A DNA stretch of 64,000 bases, taken from the NCBI RefSeq assembly GCF_001021385.1, contig NZ_CP011773.1, positions 1,798,001 through 1,862,000 on the forward strand, read 5' to 3'. Origin of the DNA: Mycobacterium sp. EPa45. Its GTDB lineage: Bacteria > Actinomycetota > Actinomycetes > Mycobacteriales > Mycobacteriaceae. This document shows positions 1 to 7,807 of the stretch, one piece after another. Numbering within the stretch: the first letter of the stretch is position 1; each line of letters starts with the position of its first letter. The position numbers were made by a program, and so were the translations under genes. The notes under the pieces were generated by a model. The model saw only the letters and a list, made by a program, of their open reading frames with translations, had not been told where the DNA came from and did not search any database.

Positions 1-809
1 CTGCGGCGGAGTTGGGGGTGAGTCAACCCACGCTGTCGCGCGCCCTGACCCGCATCGAGCAGGAAGCCGGTGTCGCGTTGTTCGACCGCGTCGGCCGCCG
101 GCTGCGCCTCAACGCGTACGGCCGCGTCATGCTCGAGCACGCCCGCCGCAGCATTGCCGAAATGCAGGCCGCCCTGGATCGCATTGCCGCGCTGCGAGAT
201 CCGGACACCGGTCGCGTCCGGCTGGCGTTTCTGCACTCGCTGGCCAACTGGTATGTGCCCGAACAACTTCGGCGTTTCCGCGAGACGGCGCCGAAGATCC
301 AGTTCGACCTGTTTCAGGCGGCGGCACACGAGATCGCGCGAGGCATCCTCGACGGTGGCTCCGACATCGCCGTCACCTCACCGCGCCCCGATCCGGCCCA
401 GTTCTCCTGGCACCGCCTTTACGTCGAACGGCTGTGCCTGGCCGTGCCGGTGGGGCACCGGTTGGCGGCCCGCAGTCGGGTCAGCCTCTCGGTGGCCGCT
501 GATGAGCCATTCGTGGCATTGGAGAAGCCGTTCGGGCTGCGGCAATTGACCGATGACCTGTGGGCCGAAGCCGGCATCGATCCCCAAATCGTGTTCGAGG
601 CCTCCGAAATCCCGACGATGGAGGGGTTGGTCGCGGCGGGATTCGGCGTCGCGGTGGTGCCGGTACCGCGCGACGCGGCCGAGGGCCGGGTAGTGCATGT
701 GCCGTTGTCGAACAGCCGCGCCAAACGCGAGGTCGGTCTGGCCTGGGCGCGTGATCGCCCACTGGCACCGCCCACACAGCGGTTCGTGACATTTCTGACC
801 GACAGCTGA
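1..809 (+). CDS. LysR-family transcriptional regulator (5' end outside window)
   Basis: The reading frame is open from the first complete codon at position 3 and enters in the middle of the LysR helix-turn-helix (A-A-E-L-G-V-S-Q-P-T-L-S-R-A), so the true start lies before the window. The rest is a typical LysR effector-binding domain (periplasmic-binding-protein fold), roughly residues 60-265, ending near the usual family length. The MFS transporter that follows 96 bp downstream on the same strand is a plausible target. The co-inducer cannot be read from sequence. Confidence 0.93.
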   Translation, partial: AAELGVSQPTLSRALTRIEQEAGVALFDRVGRRLRLNAYGRVMLEHARRSIAEMQAALDRIAALRDPDTGRVRLAFLHSLANWYVPEQLRRFRETAPKIQFDLFQAAAHEIARGILDGGSDIAVTSPRPDPAQFSWHRLYVERLCLAVPVGHRLAARSRVSLSVAADEPFVALEKPFGLRQLTDDLWAEAGIDPQIVFEASEIPTMEGLVAAGFGVAVVPVPRDAAEGRVVHVPLSNSRAKREVGLAWARDRPLAPPTQRFVTFLTDS

Positions 810-905
810 ATCGAGCCAATCGCTACACTCAGCTGTGATCATGTTCATTACGTATGACTTGTCGTTGTTTCATGCATTGGACACATCAGCAGCGGGATTT
901 CTACC

Positions 906-2135
906 GTGGCTTCAGTGACCATTGACCAATCCCTGGAACGCTGCTGGACTGGGCACACTCGGGGGTCGGCGGCCTACGCGCGTCTGCTGGCGGCGCTGTT
1001 CTGCGCGGGCGTGGCGACCTTCGCGCAGCTGTACTCGCCACAAGCGGTACTTCCGCTGATCTCGGCCGACCTCCGCGTCGGCGCTGCCCACGCCGCCCTG
1101 ATCATCTCGGCGTCCACCGTCGGCTTGGCGATCGGTGTCATCCCATGGTCGGCGCTGGCCGACCGCATCGGCAGGGTCAAGGCCATCACGGTCTCGGTCT
1201 CCGGCGCGACGCTGGTCGGGATGCTGGTCCCCTTCGCACCGACGTTCGGCTTGCTGATGGCCGGGCGCTTCATCGAAGGGCTGTTGGTGGGCGGCGTGCC
1301 GGCCATCGCGGTGGCCTATCTGACCGAAGAGGTCGACCGCGCCCACGCGGCGCGAGCGGCCGGCACCTTTGTGGCCGGAACGACGATCGGGGGACTGCTC
1401 GGTCGGCTCGTGTCCAGCCCGGTGGCCGAATTCGCCGGATGGCGCATCGGGGTTTTCACCGTCGCGGTGATCTGCGGGCTGGCGGCCATGGGTTTCGTCA
1501 AACTGGCTCCCGAACCGCAGGGCTTCACGCCGGCGTCACGCCGCGGCGCCAACTCCGAAGGCGGCCTGGCACATCGGCTCGCCGCCAACCTGTGCACACC
1601 GCGCCAACTCGTGCTGTTCGCCCAGGGCTTCCTGCTGATGGGCGGATTCGTCGCGCTCTACAACTTCCTGGGTTACCGCTTGACCGCGGCACCGTTCCAT
1701 CTGCCCGCCTCGGTGGTGAGCCTGGTGTTCCTGGCCTATCTGGCCGGGACATGGGCGTCGTCGCGGGCCGGCGCCGAGGCGGCGCGCTTCGGTCGCAAGC
1801 GGGTCCTGCTCGTCTCCGTTGCGATCATGATGGGCGGCGTCGCAATCACGCTGAGTACCAACGTGATCGCGATCCTGGTGGGATTGGTGGTCGCCACGGC
1901 CGGCTTCTTCGGTGCCCACTCCACCGCGGCGGGCTGGACCGGCCAGGCCGCACCGGTCGGCAAAGCCCAGGCGTCGTCGCTCTACAACCTCTTCTACTAC
2001 GGCGGCTCCAGCGCGATCGGCTGGCTCGGCGGGGTGGCGTTCGACGCGCGCGGGTGGACGGCGGTCGCCGTCACGATTCTGGTGTTGGCTGGCATCGCGG
2101 CGTCGCTGGCGGCGCTGGTGCTGCGGGACGTCTAG
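906..2135 (+). CDS. MFS transporter (drug/sugar efflux type)
   Basis: A 409-residue integral membrane protein with about 12 predicted hydrophobic segments. It carries the MFS loop motif between TM2 and TM3 (A-L-A-D-R-I-G-R). The overall pattern resembles YnfM/arabinose-efflux-type proton-coupled exporters. The start is a GTG without a clear Shine-Dalgarno sequence, and a second in-frame GTG lies four codons later. It lies downstream of a LysR gene, a common pairing for regulated efflux. The 3' end overlaps the convergent merR gene by 4 nt. The substrate is unknown. Confidence 0.9.
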   Translation: MASVTIDQSLERCWTGHTRGSAAYARLLAALFCAGVATFAQLYSPQAVLPLISADLRVGAAHAALIISASTVGLAIGVIPWSALADRIGRVKAITVSVSGATLVGMLVPFAPTFGLLMAGRFIEGLLVGGVPAIAVAYLTEEVDRAHAARAAGTFVAGTTIGGLLGRLVSSPVAEFAGWRIGVFTVAVICGLAAMGFVKLAPEPQGFTPASRRGANSEGGLAHRLAANLCTPRQLVLFAQGFLLMGGFVALYNFLGYRLTAAPFHLPASVVSLVFLAYLAGTWASSRAGAEAARFGRKRVLLVSVAIMMGGVAITLSTNVIAILVGLVVATAGFFGAHSTAAGWTGQAAPVGKAQASSLYNLFYYGGSSAIGWLGGVAFDARGWTAVAVTILVLAGIAASLAALVLRDV

Positions 2136-2434
2136 GGCTCCCGGGAGTGGGTGGTGGGCGGTTTTCCACCGGAGGCGTCGTCGAGCCGTCGATGCAATGC
2201 CGCGTTCATCGCATGCGCCTCGGCCAGCTGGTCCTCGAGGATGATGATGCGGCAGGCGGCTTCCAGTGCCATGCCCTGATCGACGAGTTCGCGGGCTCTG
2301 GCCGCGACGCGCAGTTGATAACGGGAGTAGCGGCGATGTCCGCCCTCGGAGCGCTGAGGCGTCAGGAGTTCCGCTTCGTCGAGGCTTCGTAGAAATGCCG
2401 GCGTGGTGCCGAGGATCCGCGCGGCGCTTCCCAT
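2132..2434 (-). CDS. MerR-family regulator, N-terminus apparently frame-disrupted
   Basis: A 100-residue open frame holding a MerR winged-helix DNA-binding domain (residues 1-40, with G-G-H-R-R-Y-S wing) and a short C-terminal helix; no effector domain is visible. The only in-frame start is ATG 2434, which falls inside helix 1 of the domain and has no Shine-Dalgarno. Codons upstream of it in the same frame (D-D-E-D-Y-P-A-Y-S) look coding but contain no ATG, GTG or TTG back to a stop. An ATG at 2534 in another frame would join this frame if one base of the AAA at 2505-2507 were skipped. The gene may therefore carry a 1-nt insertion, use a frameshift, or be mis-sequenced. It ends convergently with the MFS gene. 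Confidence 0.75.
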   Translation of the reverse strand: MGSAARILGTTPAFLRSLDEAELLTPQRSEGGHRRYSRYQLRVAARARELVDQGMALEAACRIIILEDQLAEAHAMNAALHRRLDDASGGKPPTTHSREP

Positions 2435-2883
2435 GCTGTAGGCGGGGTAGTCCTCGTCGTCGAACTTATCGTTCGCGTCCGGTCCCGGGGAACCGTTATC
2501 TGCCTTTACGACTGTGCCTTTCGAGGGTTGACATGTGAAAAGGGTCGGTATCCCCGGGCATACCTTGACAACGAACCGGGGATACCGACCCTGAGGAGAT
2601 CACTACCATCTTTTGCGGCATCGGCCCGTCTCGACAAACCCGGGCGATCCGACGGCAACGTCCTCCTTTCGTATATCCCACTTACTTCACCTTCGCCGCG
2701 CGGCCTCGTGCAGCGCCGCACGGACGTTCACGGGTACTTCGTCATGTCCCGCGCTATTGATCCTCTGCTCTCAACATTCGATAGTCTAACTCTGTCGCTG
2801 ACGAATATCTAGCTTCGCGACTAGAGAATTTTGCCGATGTCTTCGGCCGAACTCCGCGAAGACCCTGCCGCCCGCGTGCGAAG
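2435..2883. other. Leader/intergenic region upstream of merR
   Basis: About 450 bp without a convincing intact gene. On the minus strand it holds the probable 5' extension of merR (to ATG 2534), a perfect 17-bp inverted repeat (2541-2592), and a strong AAGGAGG-like motif near 2665-2671 followed closely by a TTG that would open a roughly 50-codon frame ending at 2506. I could not recognise that small frame. The right half is relatively AT-rich and probably carries promoters for merR and for the secreted protein that starts at 2893. Confidence 0.5.
2541..2592. repeat. Perfect 17-bp inverted repeat (hairpin or operator) before merR
   Basis: Arms AGGGTCGGTATCCCCGG (2541-2557) and its exact reverse complement (2576-2592) flank an 18-nt loop. 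The dyad lies 6 nt upstream of the alternative merR start ATG 2534 on the minus strand. It could be a regulator-binding dyad, an mRNA leader stem or a terminator. There is no long U tract after it on either strand. Confidence 0.7.
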
Positions 2884-2892
2884 GTGGAGCCG

Positions 2893-3267
2893 ATGCGCAG
2901 ACCACTGATCGCCGTGCTGCTTGCCTTCGCCGCGGCGCTGTGTCCGATGGCGGCCCCCGAGGCAGCGGCCGGCGATGACGACTGTGCTCTGCTGCTGCCT
3001 GCAGCGGATCGGTTGGAAGCCGTGTTCAACGAGATCGCTCCGACGGGAACGCCGCCATGGATTGCGGCCCAGGTGCGGGCACCGCTCAGCCCGCTGCACA
3101 ACCTGAGCAGCCCGCCCGGAATCGATCTGCGGATCCGGTCGAACATGGTCGCATCCCAGATCGACAACCGTGACCCATACCGGCCGGCGACCCCGGAACG
3201 ACTCGCCAGCGACCTCGCCCAGGCCAGGGACCTGCTGGTGGCGGTCCGCGATTGGTGCGCGCCCTAG
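2893..3267 (+). CDS. Small secreted protein of unknown function
   Basis: I chose ATG 2893 because the purine-rich AAGGTGGAG sits just before it; an in-frame GTG at 2884 overlaps that motif. The 124-residue product begins with R-R and a hydrophobic stretch ending A-A-P-E-A-A-A-G, a typical Sec signal peptide with cleavage near residue 27. The mature part is about 95 residues, has two widely spaced cysteines that could form a disulfide, and ends W-C-A-P. I recognise no domain. Its neighbours (nitroreductase downstream, merR upstream and divergent) give no clear clue. Confidence 0.72.
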   Translation: MRRPLIAVLLAFAAALCPMAAPEAAAGDDDCALLLPAADRLEAVFNEIAPTGTPPWIAAQVRAPLSPLHNLSSPPGIDLRIRSNMVASQIDNRDPYRPATPERLASDLAQARDLLVAVRDWCAP

Positions 3268-3347
3268 CGTCCCGGGCGCTCGTGTCCTCGTTGCGGCCGG
3301 CCCGAGGATAATCGGGCACGACGCGACGGACGGAGGTGAGACGGCAG

Positions 3348-4229
3348 GTGAGTTCCTTGCCCGACGCGGCGACGCTGGAGGCAGTGCTCGACGTCGCTGC
3401 CCGCGCCCCTTCTCTGCGTAACCTGCAGCCGTGGCGCTGGCAGGTCGACGGCGAGGCCGTGCACCTGTATGCGGACTGGAGTCGGCGGACCGGCGACGCC
3501 CCGGCGGATCGGCGCGACGTCCTCCTGGGCTGCGGGGCGGTTCTCGATCACTGCGTCGTCGCGTTGGCGGCCGCGGGCTGGCACCCGAGTGTCCGGCGGC
3601 TTCCCGACCGCGCAGACGACAGCCATCTGGCGATCCTGGAAGTGGTCGAGCAGCCGCCACAGGGTGGGTGGCGCGAGCTGGCCTCGGCCATACCTCAGCG
3701 ACGCGCCGACCGCCGCCCATACGGCACCCGGCGGATTGCGCCCGGCACGCTGGAAATGCTGTACATCCGGGCCAGGCGTCTGGATGTGGACCTACACGTT
3801 GTCCCGACGTCGCGGTGGGCTCGGCTGCACGACGGTGCCGTCGAGCTTCGCTACCCAACGGGCGCCGGCGAGGCGTCCACAGAAACACCCGATGGTGCCG
3901 TGTTGTTGGTCCTGGGCACTCGCCGCGACGGTGACGACATGCGATTGCGAGCCGGCGAAGCGCTCAGCCACCTGACGCTGACGGCCACCGCGATGGGTTT
4001 CGCGAGCTGCCCACTGACCGAGCCGTTGAACGACACCCGAAGCCGACTGGCGTTGGCATGCGAGGTGTTCGACGGTGCGGCTCATCCGCAAGCCCTGATT
4101 CGTGTCGGACACCCGTTGCAGGGCGCCGAGCAGCTGCCCCCGACAGAGCGTCGAGCGGCGCGCGATGTCACTGTGTGGCTCGAGCGTCCTGACGCTCAGT
4201 TCCCGAACACGCCCCACCGCTTGATCTGA
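3348..4229 (+). CDS. Acg-family nitroreductase-like FMN protein
   Basis: About 293 residues with the double nitroreductase layout of the mycobacterial Acg family (Rv2032/Rv3131 type in M. tuberculosis). The N-terminal half has the A-P-S-L-R-N-L-Q-P-W-R-W motif and the middle has R-R-A-D-R-R-P-Y. Members bind FMN but many lack nitroreductase activity and may sequester flavin. GTG 3348 follows GGAGGTGAG at a sensible distance; an in-frame GTG at 3336 lies inside that motif. In M. tuberculosis such genes belong to the DosR dormancy regulon, but I did not find a convincing DosR box here. The 3' end overlaps the convergent gene by 34 nt. Confidence 0.85.
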   Translation: MSSLPDAATLEAVLDVAARAPSLRNLQPWRWQVDGEAVHLYADWSRRTGDAPADRRDVLLGCGAVLDHCVVALAAAGWHPSVRRLPDRADDSHLAILEVVEQPPQGGWRELASAIPQRRADRRPYGTRRIAPGTLEMLYIRARRLDVDLHVVPTSRWARLHDGAVELRYPTGAGEASTETPDGAVLLVLGTRRDGDDMRLRAGEALSHLTLTATAMGFASCPLTEPLNDTRSRLALACEVFDGAAHPQALIRVGHPLQGAEQLPPTERRAARDVTVWLERPDAQFPNTPHRLI

Positions 4230-4978
4230 ACGCGCTCGGCATCCGGCCAAATCGCCCTGGCCGCAGGCGAATTGCAGAAGTAATCCTCGGCCTGACGGAT
4301 GCTCATATCAACAGCGTGCAGACCGTCTTCCTGGTGCGCGCGGCAGTTGACGGTCAATGCCTTCTTGGTCGCGGGGTCGGCCTCGAGAACCTCGATGGTC
4401 AACACCACGACGAGTGTGTATCCCGCTCCGGTCGGCAGATAGAAGGTGAGATCCCGACTGGACAGCCCGCCGCCGTTGCTGACCAGATAACCGTCGCCGC
4501 TGGGATACACGGCCTGCCCGACCATTTGAGTGCGTTCGTAATGCCGGCTGTCGCCGTGGCCACGCCACACCGCGAACCGCGTGTTCGGGTTGCCGCCGTT
4601 GAGCAGATTCTGCGAGATCGGGATGATGAGCTCCTCGCGACCGTCACCGTCGATATCCTGCAGCCCGACGCCGCCCGGAGTCGACGGTTCCAGTAGCTCG
4701 TCGATCGTCTGTACCACCACGCCCGAGGGGTCGGACACCGTGACCTTCACCGCCCTGGGCTTCGGCAACTCGGGCACACTCCAATACTTCACCGCGAAAT
4801 CGAGGTCACCGGAGTGCAGTGTGCAGTCGACCTGTGGTGACGTGCCCGACGGAGTGATGACCGGGTTCGACTGTGGGCACGGCGGTAGTGAGGTGTCTGC
4901 GCGCGCCGAAGGGGACAGCGCGCTCGCTGTTGCCATCATCACTACAGCGACGAGCGCAGGAAGGCGGCGGCTGTGCAC
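4196..4978 (-). CDS. Secreted protein with a D-x-D-x-D-G calcium-type motif
   Basis: A signal peptide (R-R-L-P-A-L-V-A-V-V-M-M-A then S-A-R-A-D) is followed by about 230 residues containing D-I-D-G-D-G-R-E-E-L, which resembles an FG-GAP/EF-hand-like calcium loop, and several cysteines. I recognise no enzyme domain. The frame is open up to ATG 5041, but I prefer GTG 4978 because it gives a normal signal peptide and leaves the inverted repeat at 4987-5036 outside the gene; the start is uncertain. It lies just downstream of the mce operon on the same strand and may be read from it in part. Confidence 0.7.
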   Translation of the reverse strand: MHSRRLPALVAVVMMATASALSPSARADTSLPPCPQSNPVITPSGTSPQVDCTLHSGDLDFAVKYWSVPELPKPRAVKVTVSDPSGVVVQTIDELLEPSTPGGVGLQDIDGDGREELIIPISQNLLNGGNPNTRFAVWRGHGDSRHYERTQMVGQAVYPSGDGYLVSNGGGLSSRDLTFYLPTGAGYTLVVVLTIEVLEADPATKKALTVNCRAHQEDGLHAVDMSIRQAEDYFCNSPAARAIWPDAERVQIKRWGVFGN

Positions 4979-4986
4979 CCGCCGAC

Positions 4987-5036
4987 TGTGGGTTCTATGC
5001 ACCGATTTCGGGCGAATTCCGTGCATAGCACCCACA
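4987..5036. repeat. Inverted repeat after the mce operon (terminator or operator)
   Basis: Two 16-nt arms (4987-5002 and 5021-5036) are reverse complements except for one position; the uninterrupted core is CTATGCAC / GTGCATAG. The loop is 18 nt. The repeat begins 2 nt after the stop codon of the last mce-operon gene and sits just before the start of the secreted-protein gene. It could be a terminator stem lacking a U tract or an operator. Confidence 0.6.
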
Positions 5037-5037
5037 C

Positions 5038-5763
5038 TCACGGCCGCGGTGCCGGTTTGGCCGGGGCGGGAGCCGGGGCAGGCACCGGGGGAGCCGGCGC
5101 GGGACCGGCGCCGGGCGGGGGCGCGGACGGTGCAGCCCCCGGGAGTTGTTGCTCCTCGGCCGCTTTGGTACCGGTCTTGGGTCCGATATCGGTGACCTGC
5201 CAGCCATTTCCGACCTTGTTCACCGTGACCCGCAACAGAATGATCGAGACCTTCGGTGTCGGGTTCTGCAGGTTGCGGGTGGTCTGGTGGGCCGACACCA
5301 CTACCTCGTAGGAACCGTCGGACTGAAGGACGGGATCGGTGGCCAGCACCTCGCCGGTGGAGCTGACCTGCGCCTGCAGCATGACGGCCTTGAGCAGGTC
5401 GGTGGCATTGACGTACTTGTCCTTGAGCTGTTGCGACACACCGTCTTCGACAGAGTGGAAGAAGGCATCCGGGTCTTCGAAGCTGTAGGTGAGCGACTTC
5501 ATCGCGTAGTCCCTCGCCAGTTGCGCTGCGGCGTCGCGGTCGGCCTGCGTCTGACGTGCCTGGGCCAGCTGGCTGCTCACGTCGCGGTACTTGATGAAGC
5601 CGAATGCACCGCCGGCGACGAGCAGCACCGCCAAAACGATTGCCACCCAGAAACTGCGGCCCCTCGTCCCCTTCGGCGGTGCGGGTGAAGTCTCGTCCGA
5701 CGCGGCGGTCTCACTCACGGTGTCGTCGACCTTGGCGTCTTCGCCGACAGTTGATTCGGTCAT
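5038..5763 (-). CDS. Mce-associated membrane protein (Mas)
   Basis: A 241-residue protein: an acidic N-terminus, one transmembrane helix around residues 40-60, an extracytoplasmic Mce-associated domain similar to the VirB8/NTF2-like fold, and a long Pro/Ala-rich tail (about 40 residues). Such proteins are encoded at the end of mce operons and, in characterised cases, stabilise the Mce complex. ATG 5763 follows GAGGAAAG at good spacing. An alternative GTG at 5802 would overlap the mceF stop in a GTGA arrangement and add 13 residues. It is the only Mas-type gene here; most mce loci have two or more. Confidence 0.85.
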   Translation of the reverse strand: MTESTVGEDAKVDDTVSETAASDETSPAPPKGTRGRSFWVAIVLAVLLVAGGAFGFIKYRDVSSQLAQARQTQADRDAAAQLARDYAMKSLTYSFEDPDAFFHSVEDGVSQQLKDKYVNATDLLKAVMLQAQVSSTGEVLATDPVLQSDGSYEVVVSAHQTTRNLQNPTPKVSIILLRVTVNKVGNGWQVTDIGPKTGTKAAEEQQLPGAAPSAPPPGAGPAPAPPVPAPAPAPAKPAPRP

Positions 5764-5798
5764 GGCAGAGCTTTCCTCGCTGTTGCTGTCGGTCACGT

Positions 5799-6764
5799 TC
5801 ACTGGTGCCACTCGGGGACGTTGAGTTGCACCCGTACACCGCCGGTGTCGTTGAACGTCGACTCCCAGAAGTCCAGCCAGTGCCCGGCGTCTATCTTGAT
5901 GTCGTGTAATGGTGCCATTGCGGGTTGCAGGATAGTGGCAAAAGTGCCGAGCGGGCCGGCCAGCATGTCGAGCCATTCGCCGAACTTGGCGACCAGAATC
6001 CCGGCCGGGTCTTGCGGGCCGATGACGCCGATGCCGGTGTGCGACAGGATCTCGATCTGGTGGATCAACTGCAGGAAGGCCGGCACCGACTTCGGCAGAA
6101 TTTTGCCGGTCTCGCTGATGATTTCGCCGGCGTGGAGTTCGCCCAGGTTGGTGGTGAATGTCGACACATTACTGAACAACGTGTTCAGCAGCTCTTTGTC
6201 GTCGCGGATCACCTTGGCGGTAAGTCCCGCGGTGACCGCCAGGGAGTCGATGGTCTCGTCATTGCCCTTGAACGCCGCGGACATGTCGTTGACGATGCCG
6301 TGAATCTGGTCGAGGTTGAGCGCCGTGAACAGGACGTTGGCTCTGGTGAGCAGGTCACTGGCGGTCACGATTGGTGCCACCCGGTCCGGGGGAATCACCG
6401 CGCCGTCGCTGAAGTACGGCGGTGCAATGAGTTTCGGCCGGAAGTCGATGTACTGTTCGCCGGCCGCCGACAGGTTCTCCACGCTGATCACACTGTCGGC
6501 CGGGACCTGGTACTTGCGGTCGACGTCCATCGAGACCGCCAGTCCGGTGGCGGTGGTCTGGATGCCGGTGACCCGGCCGACCTTGATGCCGCGCATCGTC
6601 ACTTCCGAGGTGGGCATCAGGCCACCAGAAGAGTTGAGGAGCAATGTGAGTCGGTTGACCTGCTTGGTGGGTCCCATGTCGAGCACGCCGAATGACATGT
6701 AGGCGGCGCCGGCCAGCGTCATCACCACCAGGATGGCCAGCGTCGTACGCGCATTGAACTTCAT
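5799..6764 (-). CDS. mceF: Mce family protein, MceF position
   Basis: 321 residues with an N-terminal transmembrane anchor, then a single MlaD/Mce domain (about 35-115: M-R-G-I-K-V-G-R-V) and a helical C-terminal region. Mce A-F proteins form a hexameric tunnel carrying lipids or sterols from the outer envelope to the YrbE permease. ATG 6764 overlaps the mceE stop by 4 nt (ATGA). It is the sixth Mce protein of the operon. The substrate of this mce subtype cannot be deduced from sequence. Confidence 0.92.
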   Translation of the reverse strand: MKFNARTTLAILVVMTLAGAAYMSFGVLDMGPTKQVNRLTLLLNSSGGLMPTSEVTMRGIKVGRVTGIQTTATGLAVSMDVDRKYQVPADSVISVENLSAAGEQYIDFRPKLIAPPYFSDGAVIPPDRVAPIVTASDLLTRANVLFTALNLDQIHGIVNDMSAAFKGNDETIDSLAVTAGLTAKVIRDDKELLNTLFSNVSTFTTNLGELHAGEIISETGKILPKSVPAFLQLIHQIEILSHTGIGVIGPQDPAGILVAKFGEWLDMLAGPLGTFATILQPAMAPLHDIKIDAGHWLDFWESTFNDTGGVRVQLNVPEWHQ

Positions 6765-7807
6765 GGCACGAGCCCCATCGCCTGCATCGCCTCGACAGCC
6801 TGATTCGCTTTGTCCGCCGGATCCACGCCTTCGCGTCCGGTGGGTGCATGGAGTTCGGTGATCGTGTATTTCGGGCCGCCGTCGCGGAACCACCCGAGCA
6901 GCTTGTAGCGCAGCAACGCCACGAACTTGTCGGCGATCACCGGAATGGTGGTATCGACTGTGGCCATCGTGTGGATCATCGGCGTGATGTAGGACAGGAT
7001 CTGCATCAGATCTCCGGCGATCGGGTTGATCAGATCCCCGCCGAGCTTGCCGACATCCTTGGAGGCGCCGACCACATTCAGGATTGCCATCGTAACCGCC
7101 GACAGCCCTTGGAGTTTCGCGGGCCCTTCAGTGACCAGGCGGTTGAACACCTCGGTGTTGGCCGCGAAGCCGGAGGTGATGTTCTCCATGCCGTCGAGCA
7201 TCTGGTCGATGGTGTCCTGATTGGCGGCCAGGTCGTTGAGCACTCCGGCGACGGTGTGTTGCATGCGAGTGAGTTCGTGCGGGTCCTGCGGGAAAGCCTT
7301 GTTGACGTTGACCACCGTCGTCTGCAGCGTGCCGATCGCGCCACCGGCGACGAGGTTCGACATCGACCGCAAGAGGTCCTCGACGTTGTCGGCGGGCGAG
7401 GTATTGCGCAGTGGAATGGTGTCGCCGTTACGCAGTATCGGTCCGGACTTGTCGTCGGGAGGCAGCAGAGCGATGTAGATGTCACCGAGCGGAGTGGCTT
7501 GACGTAGCTCAGCTCGGGTGTTGACGGGAAGCTTGGTGTCGCTGGATATTTCGACGTACGTCACCGCGGTGGTGCCCTCGAGCTGAACGCGGTCGAGCAC
7601 GCCGATCTGCACCCCGCCGGAGTCCACCTTGGCCCGGGCGGGCAGGTTGAGCACGCTGGCGAACTCGATCTTGATGTCGTACGAGTGGCGCGGGGTGTAG
7701 GCGCCCGGGACCGGCAACCGGGTGGGATCGAGCGAGCAGGCCGCGGTGAGGCCGATGGCCACCACGGCCAGCAGAGCGCAGAATGCGCGCATCCAGCGTT
7801 GAATCAT
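6761..7807 (-). CDS. mceE: Mce family lipoprotein, MceE position (LprK-like)
   Basis: 348 residues. The signal peptide ends in the lipobox L-T-A-A-C, so the mature protein should be lipidated on Cys, as is usual for the fifth Mce protein. An Mce/MlaD domain follows (about 40-120), then a helical region with an A-N-T-E-V-F-N type segment, and a Pro/Gly-poor tail. ATG 7807 overlaps the mceD stop in ATGA. As the lipid-anchored subunit it probably helps dock the Mce tunnel to the outer part of the envelope. Confidence 0.92.
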   Translation of the reverse strand: MIQRWMRAFCALLAVVAIGLTAACSLDPTRLPVPGAYTPRHSYDIKIEFASVLNLPARAKVDSGGVQIGVLDRVQLEGTTAVTYVEISSDTKLPVNTRAELRQATPLGDIYIALLPPDDKSGPILRNGDTIPLRNTSPADNVEDLLRSMSNLVAGGAIGTLQTTVVNVNKAFPQDPHELTRMQHTVAGVLNDLAANQDTIDQMLDGMENITSGFAANTEVFNRLVTEGPAKLQGLSAVTMAILNVVGASKDVGKLGGDLINPIAGDLMQILSYITPMIHTMATVDTTIPVIADKFVALLRYKLLGWFRDGGPKYTITELHAPTGREGVDPADKANQAVEAMQAMGLVP

